Source of the DNA: Nectonema munidae
Taxonomy: Eukaryota; Nematomorpha; Nectonematoida; Nectonematidae
Reading direction: 5' to 3'
Assembly (NCBI GenBank): GCA_030549495.1
Contig: JAUIRK010000014.1
Coordinates: 310,001 to 374,000, forward strand
DNA: 64,000 nt
Shown here: piece after piece, positions 1 to 11,392 of the stretch
How positions within the stretch are numbered: the first letter of the stretch is position 1
How the letters are laid out: every line of letters starts with the position of its first letter
Translations under genes and position numbers: made by a program
The notes under the pieces: model-generated
What the model was told of the DNA's origin: nothing
The model's input: the letters and a program-made list of their open reading frames with translations, nothing else
The model's database searches: none

Positions 1-300
1 CATTGAGTTATCATTCGTCAAAACAACAAGAGAAAAATTTTTTATCCAAAAACTCTTATTTTCCTAAACATAGCAAATTATTTCCAAAAAGGTAATTTTG
101 AAACAAAATAGTTTAAATAATCTAAATTCCTTATAAAGTATTAATTTTAAATTAAACTCACTGCCAAAAACGTTATTACCTCAGTAATTTTAATTCAAAA
201 ATCATTCTAATTACTCTCTTTCCATTGGAAAAATCTAAATCTGGTTAAGAAATACGATTTAAGGTCTTAATAAGAATCGTCTGCGAGATTCGGACAATCA
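1..300. other. AT-rich, nothing recognised
   Basis: AT-rich sequence with no convincing coding frame, repeat end or RNA gene. It is probably an upstream intron of the Ku70 gene, because the next Ku70 exon lies further right on the same strand. Confidence 0.5.
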
Positions 301-304
301 GCGC

Positions 305-2260
305 ATGAAGGAACAAATGTTTGTTGATAACTTAGATGAAATTTTTGACATTGCTCACAAGGATGCGCTAGTTATGATGAAAAATGAGGAAGATAAAGCT
401 TTCTTGTTGAGTCAGCGAGAGGATCGTTCCCAATCGAGCATGGCTGGAACTGACATGCATCATTTCAAGTTTTTTGAGGAGGAGAAGAAGAAAAGGGCTG
501 AAGTGAAAGACAAACGCAAGAAAAAATCTGAGGCAGAAAAACAACTAACCGTCCAAGTCATCAGCTCATCGACACTAACTGATTCCAGTTTGTCTTCAGA
601 GTCTTCGGTGGATGATTCCTTGCACGTTTATAGTCACTCCAAAAAAAAAGTCTGATTCTATATTTGCTGCAGGTCCATTTATTTCCAAAAAGGTCTTTTT
701 TAAACCTGAAGTTACGGCGACTCTGGATCGTACTGGCGTGTCTCATAGGAAGGCAATGTACCAGCTTGGAGCTCAGGCAAAGTCTATTGCCATTGGCATC
801 AAATAAATCACTTTGTCTCCGAGTTCGATCTACCGGTATCGGAAGAGGAACCCTGAAGAAGTAGCAACCAGAATCAAGTCTGACACCATGATAAGAATTC
901 CCCGTGATACACCTCTAGTGTTACATTGGAACGGTAAGCTATTGCTTGACATATCTGTAACGTACTCTGGTCGGAAGAAACCTGAAAGAATTGTAATTTT
1001 TGCCACAGGAGATGATACTGAGATCCTCCTTGGTGTCCCCAAAATTGTATCTTTTTCGGGTAGAAATCAAGCCAATGCATGTCTTTCCTCTATCAACGAT
1101 TGGGACCTGTCTCAGCAAATCAAAGCTATTGTGTTTGACACAACAGCCTCAAACACAGGTTTTCTCCAAGACGCTTGTATCAAAATTCAAGAGCAACTAC
1201 AAAGGTAGCTTGTTTGGTTTGCCTGTCGGCATCACGTGTACGAAGTGATCCTTGCTGATGTGTTTCGTTCCGCCCATGGACCTGATTCCGGTCCAATTAT
1301 TCCATTATTTTCACGTTTTCAAGATCAGTGGAGAAACTTCGACAAAAAACATTTCAAGACAGCTGAGCAAGATGAAGAAATCTTGGCAAACTTCGTGGGT
1401 GATTGGTCCGTTCCTCGTGAGGAAGCAATGCAACGTCTTATGCTTGCCCTGAGGTTAAATGCAACAAGAGATGATTATCGGGAACTCACTACTCTTGCCT
1501 ACATCTTCCTTGGAGGTACTCCACCGGATGGAATTTTTTTCGTGCTCCAGGTGCTTTCCATCATGTGAGATGGATGGCAAAAGCTATATACTGTATAAAA
1601 ATATTTCTCTTTCATGATCAGTTTCATCTGACGAAAGGTGAACTTAAAACAGTTCAAGATATTTCCCTGTTCGTCGCCCTATGCTATGTGCCTTTTTGGA
1701 ATGAGTTGCCGATCGGTCCATATGCTGCCAAGAACGATATGGATATGATGAAACTCATGCAACATGGAATCCCAAATGAAAAACTTGCCAATGTTGCCTT
1801 TGCAGCTTTCAAACGTCATCTTTGATATATTTCAGAAGAAGCTGTAGGACTTTCATTGTTCGACGATCGTATCCGAGCTGATGTAAAGCGAAAAATGGTG
1901 GATAATATGTTTCTGCCAGCAAAGCCAAAAGGACTGAAGAGGGTTGATGGGAAAACATTTTCGACACAAATTTCCCTCCCTGAATTTTTTACAATGAAAA
2001 CAAGACACATATTTCCTGTGATTCTGTCAGAAGAACCTGCATTCCTTTCGAAAGATCCGTCTTTATAGGAAAATGATGAATTATACCTTCGCTTCAAAAA
2101 AGCAGCACGAGAGCTGAAGGGTGTGAATGACTGTACTGAGCCGGCCATTTCTCTTATCCAACAATTCAATACTGTGATTACTAAAGATGAAGCTCAACGA
2201 CAGTTTCTTTTAAGAGTTGTGAAAGAGCACCGGCTAATACATCACCAAAAAAATCCATAA
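305..2260 (+). pseudogene. Broken DNA-transposon transposase (DTTxSNTG...CRHH family)
   Basis: This is a decayed relative of the intact transposase at 53345-55171. The same landmarks occur in the same order: a first acidic region (VLHWNGKLL, where N stands in for the D of FDGK), FDTTASNTG, ACRHHVYEVIL, VRWMAKAIYCIKIF and finally CTEPAISLIQQFN, which supplies the acidic residue matching NAER in the intact copy. The N-terminal part has a charged, serine-rich linker. The frame is broken by about two frameshifts (near 650 in an A-run and near 1540) and by in-frame stops near 804, 1206, 1823 and 2066, so it cannot make a full protein. No terminal repeats were found. Its location suggests insertion into an upstream Ku70 intron. 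I do not know a formal name for this superfamily. Confidence 0.75.
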
Positions 2261-2559
2261 TTATGTTATATTCCATTTTTTCAGAAGTTTAAATTCATTT
2301 GTTTCATTTTTTTGAAAAGAAAATATAAATAAATTTTATATATGTTATTTGTTTATTTTTTATTTTTCAACTTTTTGAAGAAAAAAAACTTTGAGCAACC
2401 CCTAAACATTCAGTTATCTCCTCAAAATTTTGTGTAAATATTCCATTATTTAATTTGAAAAAGGGCAGCATACAGCTGAAACAAAAATCGAAATTTCATT
2501 TTTTTGAAACACCCTAATATACAATTTAAATTTCCTACAAGTTGATTTTTTATGTTTTC

Positions 2560-2680
2560 AAATTTTCTGTGGCCGCCAAAGCTTTGTATGCCCCCATATT
2601 TTTCAAAGTTAGCTTTGTGGCCCCACATAATTATTTCATTGGCCTGTATGGTGCCATATGGCCTTCGTTGAGAAACCCTG
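2560..2680. mobile_element. hAT-type terminus, partner end not found
   Basis: The segment ends in GTTGAGAAACCCTG (2667-2680), the reverse complement of CAGGGTTTCTCAAC, which is a typical hAT terminal sequence. It lies beside GC-richer bases of the kind seen in non-autonomous hAT elements. No matching left end or 8-bp duplication was found, so this is a truncated copy or one end of a degraded element. Confidence 0.5.
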
Positions 2681-2989
2681 AATTGTAGAGTATTGTAAAG
2701 TAGCACAAAAATCTTTAAGCCACTACAATAAAATTGTCACTGCACAGCAATACAATACTTATCAAGTTATTAATTTTATTACCAATACTTAGTACCGTCT
2801 CAAGTACAACAATTCACAAAATTCAACCATTGACTATGACTTTGCTTAAAATATCACTACTACCGGAATAAATACTACAAGAATATTTGCGCACTAAAAT
2901 ATTTAAGTAAGTTAATTTTCACCAACAATCGGCTTTATCAAGCAGGCATTGGATGTGAATTGAGGCGAGAGAAGTGACTAGTGGCTAAA

Positions 2990-3175
2990 AAATGGCCAAA
3001 AGTGTTAACTAAAAAGTGAAAAATGGATGCCTATTATTCTAATTGCAAAGTTAGGCAGCATTCCCTAATTGTAGTAAGGATTTTGAAGAAGTGGTCGCGA
3101 TGGAGGCGAAAGTGGTATATAGAAAAGGGAGTGGTAGCTTGCACTAGCTTGAGACTACTGCTCTAAAGAATTTAA
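2990..3175. repeat. Dispersed repeat, copy 1 (GTGGTCGC family)
   Basis: A block containing GAAGTGGTCGCGATGG with flanking GC-richer sequence resembles a block at 10490-10665 containing GAAAACGTGGTCGCTATGG. Both are preceded by AGGA-TTTTGAA and followed by degenerate GAG-rich sequence. It appears to be an old interspersed repeat of unknown class. The boundaries are approximate. Confidence 0.4.
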
Positions 3176-3519
3176 AAAGTAATTTTGAAATGAAAATAAT
3201 GTTTTCACAAAAAGCATAATAAACAGGGTTTTTTAACACTGCGAAATTAAACCAATTAAAGGGAGTCTTCTGATCTACTCCACAATTGCACTACCACAAA
3301 ACAAATTTTAATCTTTGATAAAACTTTGTTAAGTAGAAATATGAATCTTTTCATTTAAAATTGATTTGATATGTTTTTTTGAGTTTTTGCTACAACTATA
3401 GATGTAACTTCATTATTAAAGTATATTCTTTGAATGTAATGAGGATTTATATTTTATTATTTCGCAAGAAAAAGTTTAGATAGATTGATAAAGTATTGAC
3501 CAGATTTTGTTCATTTAAG

Positions 3520-3594
3520 ACACGTAAAAAAAATGAAGCGAAAATGATAAAGATTGATGAATCTGGAATAAAATCTCATATCAACTCAAATACC
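3520..3594 (+). CDS. XRCC6: Ku70 (XRCC6) penultimate exon
   Basis: This 25-codon exon has an acceptor (CATTTAAG before 3520) and a GTAATA donor right after 3594. It reads from TRKKNEAK through KIDESGIKSHINSNT. The last part matches the Ku70 segment just before the SAP domain (human EEELKTHISKGT). The exon ends in phase 0, exactly as needed to join the exon at 5396, and together they read SHINSNT-LGQLTLPTLK as in human Ku70. Ku70 pairs with Ku80 to bind broken DNA ends in the nucleus for non-homologous end joining. The lysine-rich start fits the linker and nuclear localisation region before SAP. Upstream exons (vWA, beta-barrel and bridge domains) were not found and probably lie outside the window. 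Confidence 0.8.
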
Positions 3595-5395
3595 GTAATA
3601 TTTTTTGCTTTTAATCTAAATTTCATTAGTTACTTTGTATTCATGTTTAATTTTTTCAAAAATCCAAATTTAAAAATAATTTTCAATTTGTGGGGGCGAA
3701 CTTTTTTTTTTATAATTTTCAAAATTTATTATAAAAGAATTTTTGTCCAATGAACGCACCACCATTATTACCCGGCATTATACTTGCACTGTAAGCTCTC
3801 AATCCCACCACAACTGCACCGATTTTATGAAGTCAAATTACCTTGTTTGTAATTCTGATTGCATCAACCTTCTAGCTCAGTGGTTTTCAAACTGGAGTCC
3901 GCGTGCGGCGAAGAAGTTCCATGGGGATCGAGAAGGGGCCACTGAGTGAATCATTTTTCGCAAAGTATATTGGGTCATTTGCCATTTTTGCCAATAAATC
4001 ACGTGTAAAAGGAATAAATAAGTTAGTCTTTGAATTGACTTCTATTTTTTTTCTTTTATTGCTTTTCAGACCTAATTTGTAAATGTGCATTTTACTTAAT
4101 GGCTTGAAAAATAAAATAGACGACTCACTCTTTCGTTTTACTGCATTAAACTCTTATGGGGAAGGGAACATAAGTGTCCTTTATGTTCTGAAGTGTTAGC
4201 ATCCACTTTTTTAAAGCCCGTCAAGTGAAGCACTCGAGTTCGGTAAACAAAATTAGTTTTAACTATTACCATTGAGATTTGGATTGTTCATACAATTTTT
4301 GAATAAACAATGGTGTTGATTTTTTAATACAATAGTTTATATGTGATTTATTTGTTTTAAATGAGACCGGGAGCTTTTAAAAAATTATTATAGTTAGACC
4401 GCTACGTCGAAAATTTTTAGAAAGTTTATGAACAACTCTTCATGCTCAACAAGGGAGCAAAATCATTCATATATGATAGATCACTACTTATCAGATGTAA
4501 TTAAGTCTTTATCCCTATTATATGCGCCCGTGCTAGAGAGACTTTACTATAAAAATACACTTATAAACTTTGCTGATTAAATTGAGAAAAGTTATACAAA
4601 TTATTATCCTTCTAAGTTTGTGATTTTTCTATGTGACTTTAAATATTTTGCGCTACATGCTAACATTCTAACCAAATACAAACGAAAAGAGTTTAGTAAA
4701 ATGTACATAATTGCATGCACTTTCTTCTTCGAGTCCATAAGTGAATGGGAAAGATGTGCTCGTGTTTTAGGCAGTTTTTTAATACGAAACATATTTGAGG
4801 AAACCCTCATTTATTCTTCGATCTGGCAATGACTTTCTCAAAAGATATATAGAACAATGATAAAAATATTTTCCTTTTTTAGATCGGATTTTAATTGAAT
4901 GGAAAAAATAGCAAGACATTCTAAGCTATCGAAGAATGGGTAGCAAAGAGCTACTTTAGATTTTTAGGAAATTTTCTATGGATTAAATAAAATTGTGTAA
5001 TTTTCATTTTTTAAATGCTTTAAAAGATTTTTTCTTTTTTCCATCAAATTGTAATTGATTGAAAGAAGAATAATTAAAAATATTATCAAGAATTGTTGCA
5101 AAATGTTTAAAATAGGGAGTTGTGAAGGAATCGATGTGAATAGCGAATACTGTTCTTATTCTGGAAGTTTAAATATTTTCTAATATTAAAAAAGTTGCTT
5201 CTATGACCTAGAATGATTATTATTTGTGATGAATTTAACTAATTCACTAAAATATTTAAAAGACTATTGGAGATTGGAAAAATAAGTTAGGCTGTTTGGG
5301 TGAAAAGGTCAGACCACATTAGAAATTTTACACTAAATTATTCTTGTTTGTGTTAGAAATTTAAAAATATATATTCCTTAATATCATTATTTTAG
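3595..5395 (+). other. Ku70 last intron
   Basis: A GT-AG intron of about 1.8 kb between the two Ku70 exons, starting GTAATA and ending ATTTTAG. It is AT-rich with no coding content, apart from a hAT-like terminus at 3878. Confidence 0.75.
3878..3950. mobile_element. hAT-type terminus inside the Ku70 intron
   Basis: CAGTGGTTTTCAAACTGGAG (3878-3897) is a classic hAT end, followed by GC-rich sequence as in many hAT MITEs. No matching inverted end was seen downstream, so the copy looks truncated or its other end has decayed. Confidence 0.5.
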
Positions 5396-5506
5396 CTGGG
5401 TCAATTGACGCTACCAACATTGAAGACATTTTGTCAAACTAAGGGAATTAGTACAGCAGGAAGAAAAGCAGATCTCATTATGTCTATCAAACACTATTTT
5501 ACTTGA
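5396..5506 (+). CDS. XRCC6: Ku70 (XRCC6) terminal exon, SAP domain
   Basis: The exon follows an ATTATTTTAG acceptor and encodes 36 residues and a TGA stop, in phase 0. It begins LGQLTLPTLKTFCQTKG and ends ADLIMSIKHYFT. Human Ku70 ends LGKFTVPMLKEACRAYG...LLEALTKHF, so the match covers both helices of the SAP fold and the position of the stop. The SAP domain is a small DNA-binding module at the Ku70 C-terminus. An AATAAA follows within 20 bases of the stop. The assignment is firm because two exons join in phase and both align in order. Confidence 0.85.
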   Translation: MGQLTLPTLKTFCQTKGISTAGRKADLIMSIKHYFT

Positions 5507-5522
5507 ATTCTTGTCTTTGTTT

Positions 5523-5528
5523 AATAAA
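5523..5528 (+). promoter_or_regulatory. Polyadenylation signal of Ku70
   Basis: AATAAA lies 17 bases after the TGA stop of the Ku70 terminal exon. This would give a very short 3' untranslated region. Confidence 0.5.
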
Positions 5529-6896
5529 ATTCTAAAGATAATTTTTTTTAACTTCTTTTGAATTGGACATCGATAGATGTTTAATTCAAAAGGATTCATG
5601 GAATCAGTGTCTTAGAAAAATGAAGATCTAACTAATAAAATAAAGATGTTTATTATTTTACAGGAATTGATCCGATTTTAATACCTTTGATAAATTTATT
5701 CTTTGATTTTAATCTATTCAAAAATGTTGAGTTTTATTTCAAAGATTCAAAAATAAAGAAAAAGATGTAAAATAAATTGGATTTTAATGAAGTGATTAAT
5801 ATTTTGTGATGAATAATTACTCAAAAAATTAAACTATATATATTATTTATACAATAAATAATATAAGAAAAAAGTTAACAAAAAATATATAAAAAAAAAG
5901 AGAAATTTATTGAGTAAAAAAAAGATATATCAAAACTAGTGAAAAATAACTCATTTACAACTTAATTAATAACAGCCGGTTTTTACAAAAAAAAATTTGA
6001 ATAACTGCTGAAAAATTATACCAAACGCCGATATAAAAACTCATCACTGATTTTCAGAGTAAGCACTGCCTGACACTTATGTGCATTCAAAATAGAGCTT
6101 GGAGTGCTCAACACGTGCCCTTTTTTCTCCTGTTTTAAAATTGCCCTTTATAGAGGTATGTGTTATATGTCTAACTAAACCAGTGACGTAGATAAAGATA
6201 GACTAAGGCACAAGAGGCCGTGCCCACACAAATACCTCATAGTCATTTATGAATAAGTTTATATAATTTTTTCTTATAAATTTCTTAGTTTTACTGATAA
6301 ATAGTTCAGTAGACTCTATGATGATTACTATATTCCAGCCGTTTTCTCTACTTGAGCACCTGTCCTTAAATAATTCTCTGCACGTCCCTGCAAAATTGAT
6401 ATATTTTTGGTAAAGTCAGACCAGATAGATATAATTTTAATCTACACTAAATATTATTAATATCAGATTTTAGAATGAAATGTGTTAACATGTGATAAAT
6501 ATTGAAATGTATTCATACATTGTGAGCTTTTAAAAGTATTTCTATTTGTAATCGATATACTCCTATAAAAAAATTTGTATTTGTATTTGCATTTAAAGTA
6601 CTTCCAAATGTATTTGCCCCCAAGTCTGGTTCAAATTCACAACAATTTGTGTTAATCTCTGCTGTGATTTTATTATCGTTGCTGTTCAGTATATATCTTT
6701 TTTACCACACGGAAAATTCTTTTACAGTGAGCTTTTGAGTTTGGAGGAAATTTATTGTAAACAAATAGAAAAAAAGATTTCACAATTTTTTGAAATGGTG
6801 TAATTGGTATGACGGTTAATCGGTATAATCCCTTCCAAAATAGGGATAGTTTGCATGTATGTTAATCCTGAATATTCTTACTTTCTCAATTCTTTT
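5529..6896. other. Intergenic, AT-rich, nothing recognised
   Basis: Long A/T runs, especially 5700-6000, and no supported coding frame. A short GC-richer patch near 6180-6230 (GTGACGTAGA...GCCCACAC) may be an old transposon end but cannot be assigned. Confidence 0.5.
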
Positions 6897-6904
6897 GTCT
6901 AGAA

Positions 6905-7120
6905 CAGAGGTTCCCAACCTTTTTTTCACCAAGTACCCCTTGAAAATTTTCAGCCTTAGGCGAACCCCTAATATTTTTTTTAGTTTTTTATCTTGATTTT
7001 TCACACTAATATATCAGTTAAAAATTAAAAAAAAACTTTTAAGATACCTTTATAAAGTACCCCTTGAAAAAAGTGAAACGAACCCCTAAGGGTTCGCGAA
7101 CCCCAGGTTGGGAACCCCTG
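6905..7120. mobile_element. hAT MITE with perfect 8-bp target duplication
   Basis: A 216-bp element starts CAGAGGTTCCCAACCT and ends AGGTTGGGAACCCCTG, an imperfect terminal inverted repeat. It is flanked on both sides by the identical 8-mer GTCTAGAA (6897-6904 and 7121-7128), the hAT target-site duplication. Internal subterminal repeats (AAGTACCCCTTGAAAA and GAACCCCTAA) occur near both ends. It has no coding capacity and must be moved in trans. The intact duplication suggests a fairly recent insertion. Confidence 0.92.
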
Positions 7121-7592
7121 GTCTAGAATGAATCTTTCTTTTTCCAACCAAATTCCGCTCTCTTAGCAAAAGCAAACCTTGCTTTACTATATAAAATGCA
7201 AACTATGCCAGTGCAACGAAAAATATAAAAAATGTAACTCACGTCCCTATAACTACACTAAAAAAACGTGTATTTCTTACTTTAATTTTTATAACTCCCT
7301 AATCGTGCAAAGAAACTAATTATTATTAATGCACAAAGGGATAACACAACAATGACTACATAAACAAAACGTTTTTATTTTATACTAAATGGAGGATTAA
7401 TGCCGGATTTCGCTTCTTGTTTATTTGTCTCCTTATAACACATATGTTAACCAATTTTATTATTCTTTCCTCCACAAGGTAAAGTATGAGCTAACGCCCA
7501 TGTGTGTAGATTAAAAATACCTTGAGAGCTCCTACTCTCGATAATCATATTTTGGATGCTTCGATATTGTTGATGTGTTCGGTTGACTTCAG

Positions 7593-7777
7593 GCTTGGCT
7601 CATGCAAAACCAGTTTCGGTCAATTGTTGTTCAGATGCTGTATACAGTGAGGCAATTGTTGACTTGTATCTGTATTCTAGATCTTCTGTTTGCTCAGTAC
7701 GAGATGATGACAAGTCATTCAAAAGTTATTGCTCTCAATTTTCGGATCAAGTTTTAACAACTGCTAAGGGGTCCTGA
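7593..7777 (+). CDS. Exon-like block, possible terminal exon, unidentified
   Basis: A GC-richer stretch follows a GACTTCAG acceptor and stays open to a TGA at 7775-7777. It encodes about 61 residues, beginning GLAHAKPVSVNCCSDAVYSE and ending FSDQVLTTAKGS, rich in Ser, Asp and Cys. No start codon precedes it in frame within the block, so it would be a 3' exon starting in split-codon phase. A second frame is also open for about 53 codons, which weakens the call. I do not recognise the family. The alternation of DLYLYSRSS and YCSQFSDQVL is loosely like an amphipathic anchoring helix, but this is only an impression. Confidence 0.35.
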
Positions 7778-8570
7778 GGGGGGAGGCTTAAATAACAAGT
7801 TTATAAATAATAAATGATTTTAGTATAAAAATAATACACGTGTATTGGGCAAGTAAAAGAAGCATAGAAAGATAAGAATTCGATCTCAATACACAGAGCA
7901 AACGCTTGTAAATAGACGAATAATGTAGCTATATACACATTTGTTTAAAATATATGAGGAAGAAGTTTATTTATAACAATAAAAAAACACATACAAAATT
8001 TTTACAAAAGTGTGCTTCTATAAATTTATTCGTTCATTGATGTTTATCTAAAGATTTGAATGTATTTTTGCAATTAGAAATATTGCTTAGATTACAGCAT
8101 AAGACAATTGGGTAATTATTATCTGAGTTTAGGAAAAAAGCTTGATTGTTTCAGTGAGAAATTTTTCATAACAAAAAAAATTATCACGAACCTATTTATA
8201 ACTTTTTTCAATTATAGATGGCGTTAAAATAATTTTGATAAATATCTTTTAGAAAAAAGGTTTTCATACACTTGAAAAATATTTTTATTAGCTTATTTGT
8301 AAATACAAATTTCAATAAAAATTATAGAAATAATTTATTTAATTTGAAAAAAATCATAAGCAACAATTATTACAAACAAAATTTGAATGCAGTTTACAAT
8401 ACTTTTGCAGCAATTTTTACATTTCCTTGTTCTGCTTTTTTGGCATACAAACAACGCAATAACCTCTGGAATGTAAGATTTCAGGAACTTAATTGTCATA
8501 AAAGTTAGGTAATGATCTTATTTTTAAATTGATCTGAGAAGTTTGGGCTTTCACCTTCATAGCTTCTTCA
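7778..8570. other. Intergenic, AT-rich, nothing recognised
   Basis: AT-rich sequence. One open frame near 8272-8508 is asparagine- and lysine-rich with no family resemblance and looks like chance. Confidence 0.5.
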
Positions 8571-8845
8571 TCAACTTTTTATCAAAACTTTTCGCCCACT
8601 GCCTTTTATTGAAAGAAAGTCAATGGGCGAGTTGAATTTAGCAATAATAAAAGAATTCAAAGAGCGCATATCTATATAATTAGAGAAGGCTGCTCTTGTC
8701 CATCTTCTGCATGGCGTGTAGCTTCTATATTGCTTCATCATTCTGTTGGCTACATTAACTCTACTTTTATAATTGTTGTATTCCAGTAAAGATTCAGGCT
8801 TGGGGGTATCAGAAGAAATTTCAACCCTTCTCTATGTTGTGAAGA
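8571..8845 (-). pseudogene. piggyBac transposase fragment (C-terminal part)
   Basis: On the minus strand a frame reads RVEISSDTPKPESLLEYNNYK, then NVANRMMKQYRSY, RRWTRAAFSNYIDMRSLNSF and on to a TGA at 8571. This order matches the end of the piggyBac transposase core, where KPEII-YN--KGGVD-DQ, then SY---R---RW and a helix ending in Asn-Ser/Ala-Tyr/Phe follow one another. The GGVD element is degraded to SRVN and an in-frame TAG lies just upstream. The rest of the transposase, the TTAA target duplications and the cysteine-rich tail were not found. It is a dead fragment, distinct from the two other piggyBac copies in the window. Confidence 0.65.
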
Positions 8846-9643
8846 AAAAATGTAGATAACCTAAATACAAAACTTTATGACACGTGAAATTACATTCCAT
8901 TTTTTCTTCATTTATTGCTTTTCTACAACTAAACATAATTTAATTCAAAAGTAAAAACTTAAATCAAAAATAGTGTATTTTTATGGCCCAAATTGTAAAA
9001 ATTTGAGTTCCTTTTTATTTAATTTTTTACAAAATTATCAAAGGTTTCGAATTATTTACTAAAATCAATGGCCTCCAAAATAATTTATTGGTGTTTTCTG
9101 ACTCACTAAAAAGGAAAGTCTATATTTTGTTTATTACTGGTTAAATTGAGAACATAAGGAGCCATGTATAAAGTACGTACGCATGAAATAGGTTTTTTTA
9201 ACTCCCCTTCCCACCTTGTACCCCCGTGTACATTTTTGTTGTAGCACCCCCTAACAATGATACCGCAGAAACAGAGAGAAAATAAAAAATAAAAATGGTT
9301 TATACTAAGTTATAATGAAAAAACATAATGAAGCTACTAAATAATAATGTATATCTTGTGTTTATCTAAAATACTCTTTCTCTACTTTGTCTTTGTACGC
9401 AACAGTACGCTTCCTAAGGTCCTTCCCCAATCTGCGTAAGTACTTTATTATGTATGAATCCATACTATAACACTGATTTTCTACAATACATAAAAAATGT
9501 ATTGATAATATTATGATAAATATCAAAACTTAAGTTACCCATGGTTTAAGTTCATTTTCTCTTTTGTATTCTTATGTATATACTGAATCAAATCCTGCGT
9601 AAAAAAAGTGTAACGATTTTCAAAATACTGATATTTTCAACAG
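8846..9643. other. Intergenic, with a possible degraded MITE near 9165-9255
   Basis: Mostly AT-rich. GTATAAAGTACGTACGCATG at 9169-9188 and GTGTACATTTTTGTTG at 9224-9239 look like opposing ends of a small degraded element, but no clean inverted repeat or duplication can be shown. Confidence 0.35.
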
Positions 9644-9831
9644 TCTCTACCGCGTGTTTCGAAAAAAGGTCTCAGCTGAAATCTATTTCGTCAGGGCATA
9701 CCAAATTTTCATCAATAATTTCATCTCCACCTGAGATACTTTCAAATACAAAACTAGATTGCGTGGACTCCTCAGAAAAAGAACTAGAACTGTTTTCAAA
9801 TTCCATAACAAAAATGACAAAAAAACAATGA
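9644..9831 (+). CDS. Exon-like block, possible terminal exon, unidentified
   Basis: A good acceptor (GATATTTTCAACAG) is followed by a frame open for about 61 codons to TGA at 9829-9831. The product is polar and Ser/Lys/Glu-rich, with STACFEKRSQLKSISSGHTK at the start and SSEKELELFSNS near the end. Base composition is more balanced than in the flanks, and codon use looks coding-like. It would be the 3' exon of a gene whose other exons are not visible; a disordered tail would fit. No family is recognised. The opposite strand is also open here, encoding a hydrophobic frame judged to be a shadow. Confidence 0.35.
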
Positions 9832-10489
9832 GGAAATGAAGAGTATATTTATTATTCATTGTGAAAAGAATGTTATATGAGGTTTGCAGCACAAATGGTA
9901 CCAAATGTGTCAGAAAAGTGTTATATGACGTCTATCAATACTATGTTCATAGTATGTTCACCACTCTGCATTCAGGTGCACAGTCTTTCGAGAGGATGGT
10001 TGTTCATCCTAGAAGGCAGTCATCTGCTTAGACTTGCGTTTTAGTATATTACCGATCTGAGTTTTTCAACTCTGAATACTTAGGCTACTGTTCCTTCCTT
10101 GTCTTGATCTCCTTTATTACTTTCACATTTTTCAGATAAGAGAGTTATTTTCTAATTATATATTTTGTGTAAGACGCTGTATTGCATCAGTTTAAATTTT
10201 TCATAAATTTGTTCATTTACTAAGCAAAATGAATTTAAAACTTGTATAGGTAAAATCAAACTTTGAATTGAAACGTCTTTAAAAAAATCATTGATGTTCA
10301 TTATAATTATTAGATAACATAAATGAACAAACACGTTAGATATCTCTTAATTCAGGCGATGGTTTATCTAGAATTTTTTTTATCTAGATTGATTGATTTT
10401 ATTTCATTCTTAAAATATGATCGTATTAATTGTTAATTGCCAACACGTGTGAAAATAAGCAATGTGCGCTTATAGTGAGAGTAAAAAGG

Positions 10490-10665
10490 GACTTGGGAAT
10501 CAGATAATGTGGTCTTAATATGGAATAGAGAACTTATAGCTTTAGAAGCGGGCACTATGTTAAAAAATCGACAAATAATCAGGACTTTGAAAACGTGGTC
10601 GCTATGGCAGGCTGCCTATTTTATAGAGCTGGTCGCTCAGAGAGAATCTACTCTATATGAGTATA
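10490..10665. repeat. Dispersed repeat, copy 2 (GTGGTCGC family)
   Basis: Related to 2990-3175: AGGACTTTGAAAACGTGGTC here against AGGATTTTGAAGAAGTGGTC there, followed by GC-richer sequence. It has no coding potential and the class is unknown. Confidence 0.4.
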
Positions 10666-10870
10666 TTCAATTCATACATTGAAAGAATAAGCAGTGGCAT
10701 TAAAAATACTCGATAAACATATTTAAAAGTAACTTCAGTTTAAAAATTTGGAAACATGCCCCTCCCCCTGCTACACTAACAAAACATTACAAAGGGCCAT
10801 GGGACATACTGTGGCTTTTCTTATTTGAACTCAAAAATAACTATGTAATAAAAAAAGTTGATTAAAATAT

Positions 10871-11392
10871 TTATTTGGAAAACCATAATGGCATCGATAG
10901 TTTTTTGCCTTTCATTTTCTTTTTATTCTCATTTTCTGCCATTTTAATGTAATCCTCTTCGGAAAGCTTGATATCTTCCTCCTCTTTCTTCTCGTCGCTT
11001 CTCGAAACATCTTGTGCAGCTGGTGCTTTTACAGCAAGATCGTTTTTTGCGGAGTTCCCTTCTTTTTCAAATATCTGCGGGAATTTGAACTCTTCATTTG
11101 CAAGGTACACAAATGCGTGCTTTATGTCGGGATGGCGGGCCCATGAACCGACAAAGGTTTTAAAATGACCACCAAATTCTATTCGTGTCCTAACATTCGC
11201 CACTTCTACGCCGTATATCTTGCCCAGGTAATTCTTCACATCAAACTTCGACATTTGAATGTGAACATGGAAATGCACTAGTTTTGACGGATGTCTATCC
11301 CTTATTTGTATCATCTTCATCCAGTAATTCGGAAAAAATTCGCGCCTCTTCGGATCTCCACGCAAAAATATGCCACCATATCTCGACGACAT
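10871..11392 (-). CDS. mRpL23: Mitochondrial ribosomal protein L23 (uL23m)
   Basis: A complete 173-codon frame from ATG at 11392 to a TAA, with no intron. The protein starts MSSRYGGIFLRGDPKRREFF, then NYWMKM, NYLGKIYGVEVANVRTRI and KHAFVYLANEEFKFPQIF, which follow metazoan MRPL23 in order (RGNPQLRVFLPNFWMKL, DVRNYLEKIY, VRTR-, K-AYVTLP--E-FVFPD). The protein is part of the large mitochondrial ribosomal subunit near the exit tunnel. After about residue 110 the tail is a variable Lys/Glu-rich extension ending MPLWFSK, like the PGWFSI end of other animals. AATAAA overlaps the stop region. The start is supported by the conserved N-terminal motif. The lack of introns could be ancestral or the result of retroposition, but no poly(A) tail or decay is seen and the frame is intact, so it is probably functional. 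Confidence 0.88.
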   Translation of the reverse strand: MSSRYGGIFLRGDPKRREFFPNYWMKMIQIRDRHPSKLVHFHVHIQMSKFDVKNYLGKIYGVEVANVRTRIEFGGHFKTFVGSWARHPDIKHAFVYLANEEFKFPQIFEKEGNSAKNDLAVKAPAAQDVSRSDEKKEEEDIKLSEEDYIKMAENENKKKMKGKKLSMPLWFSK

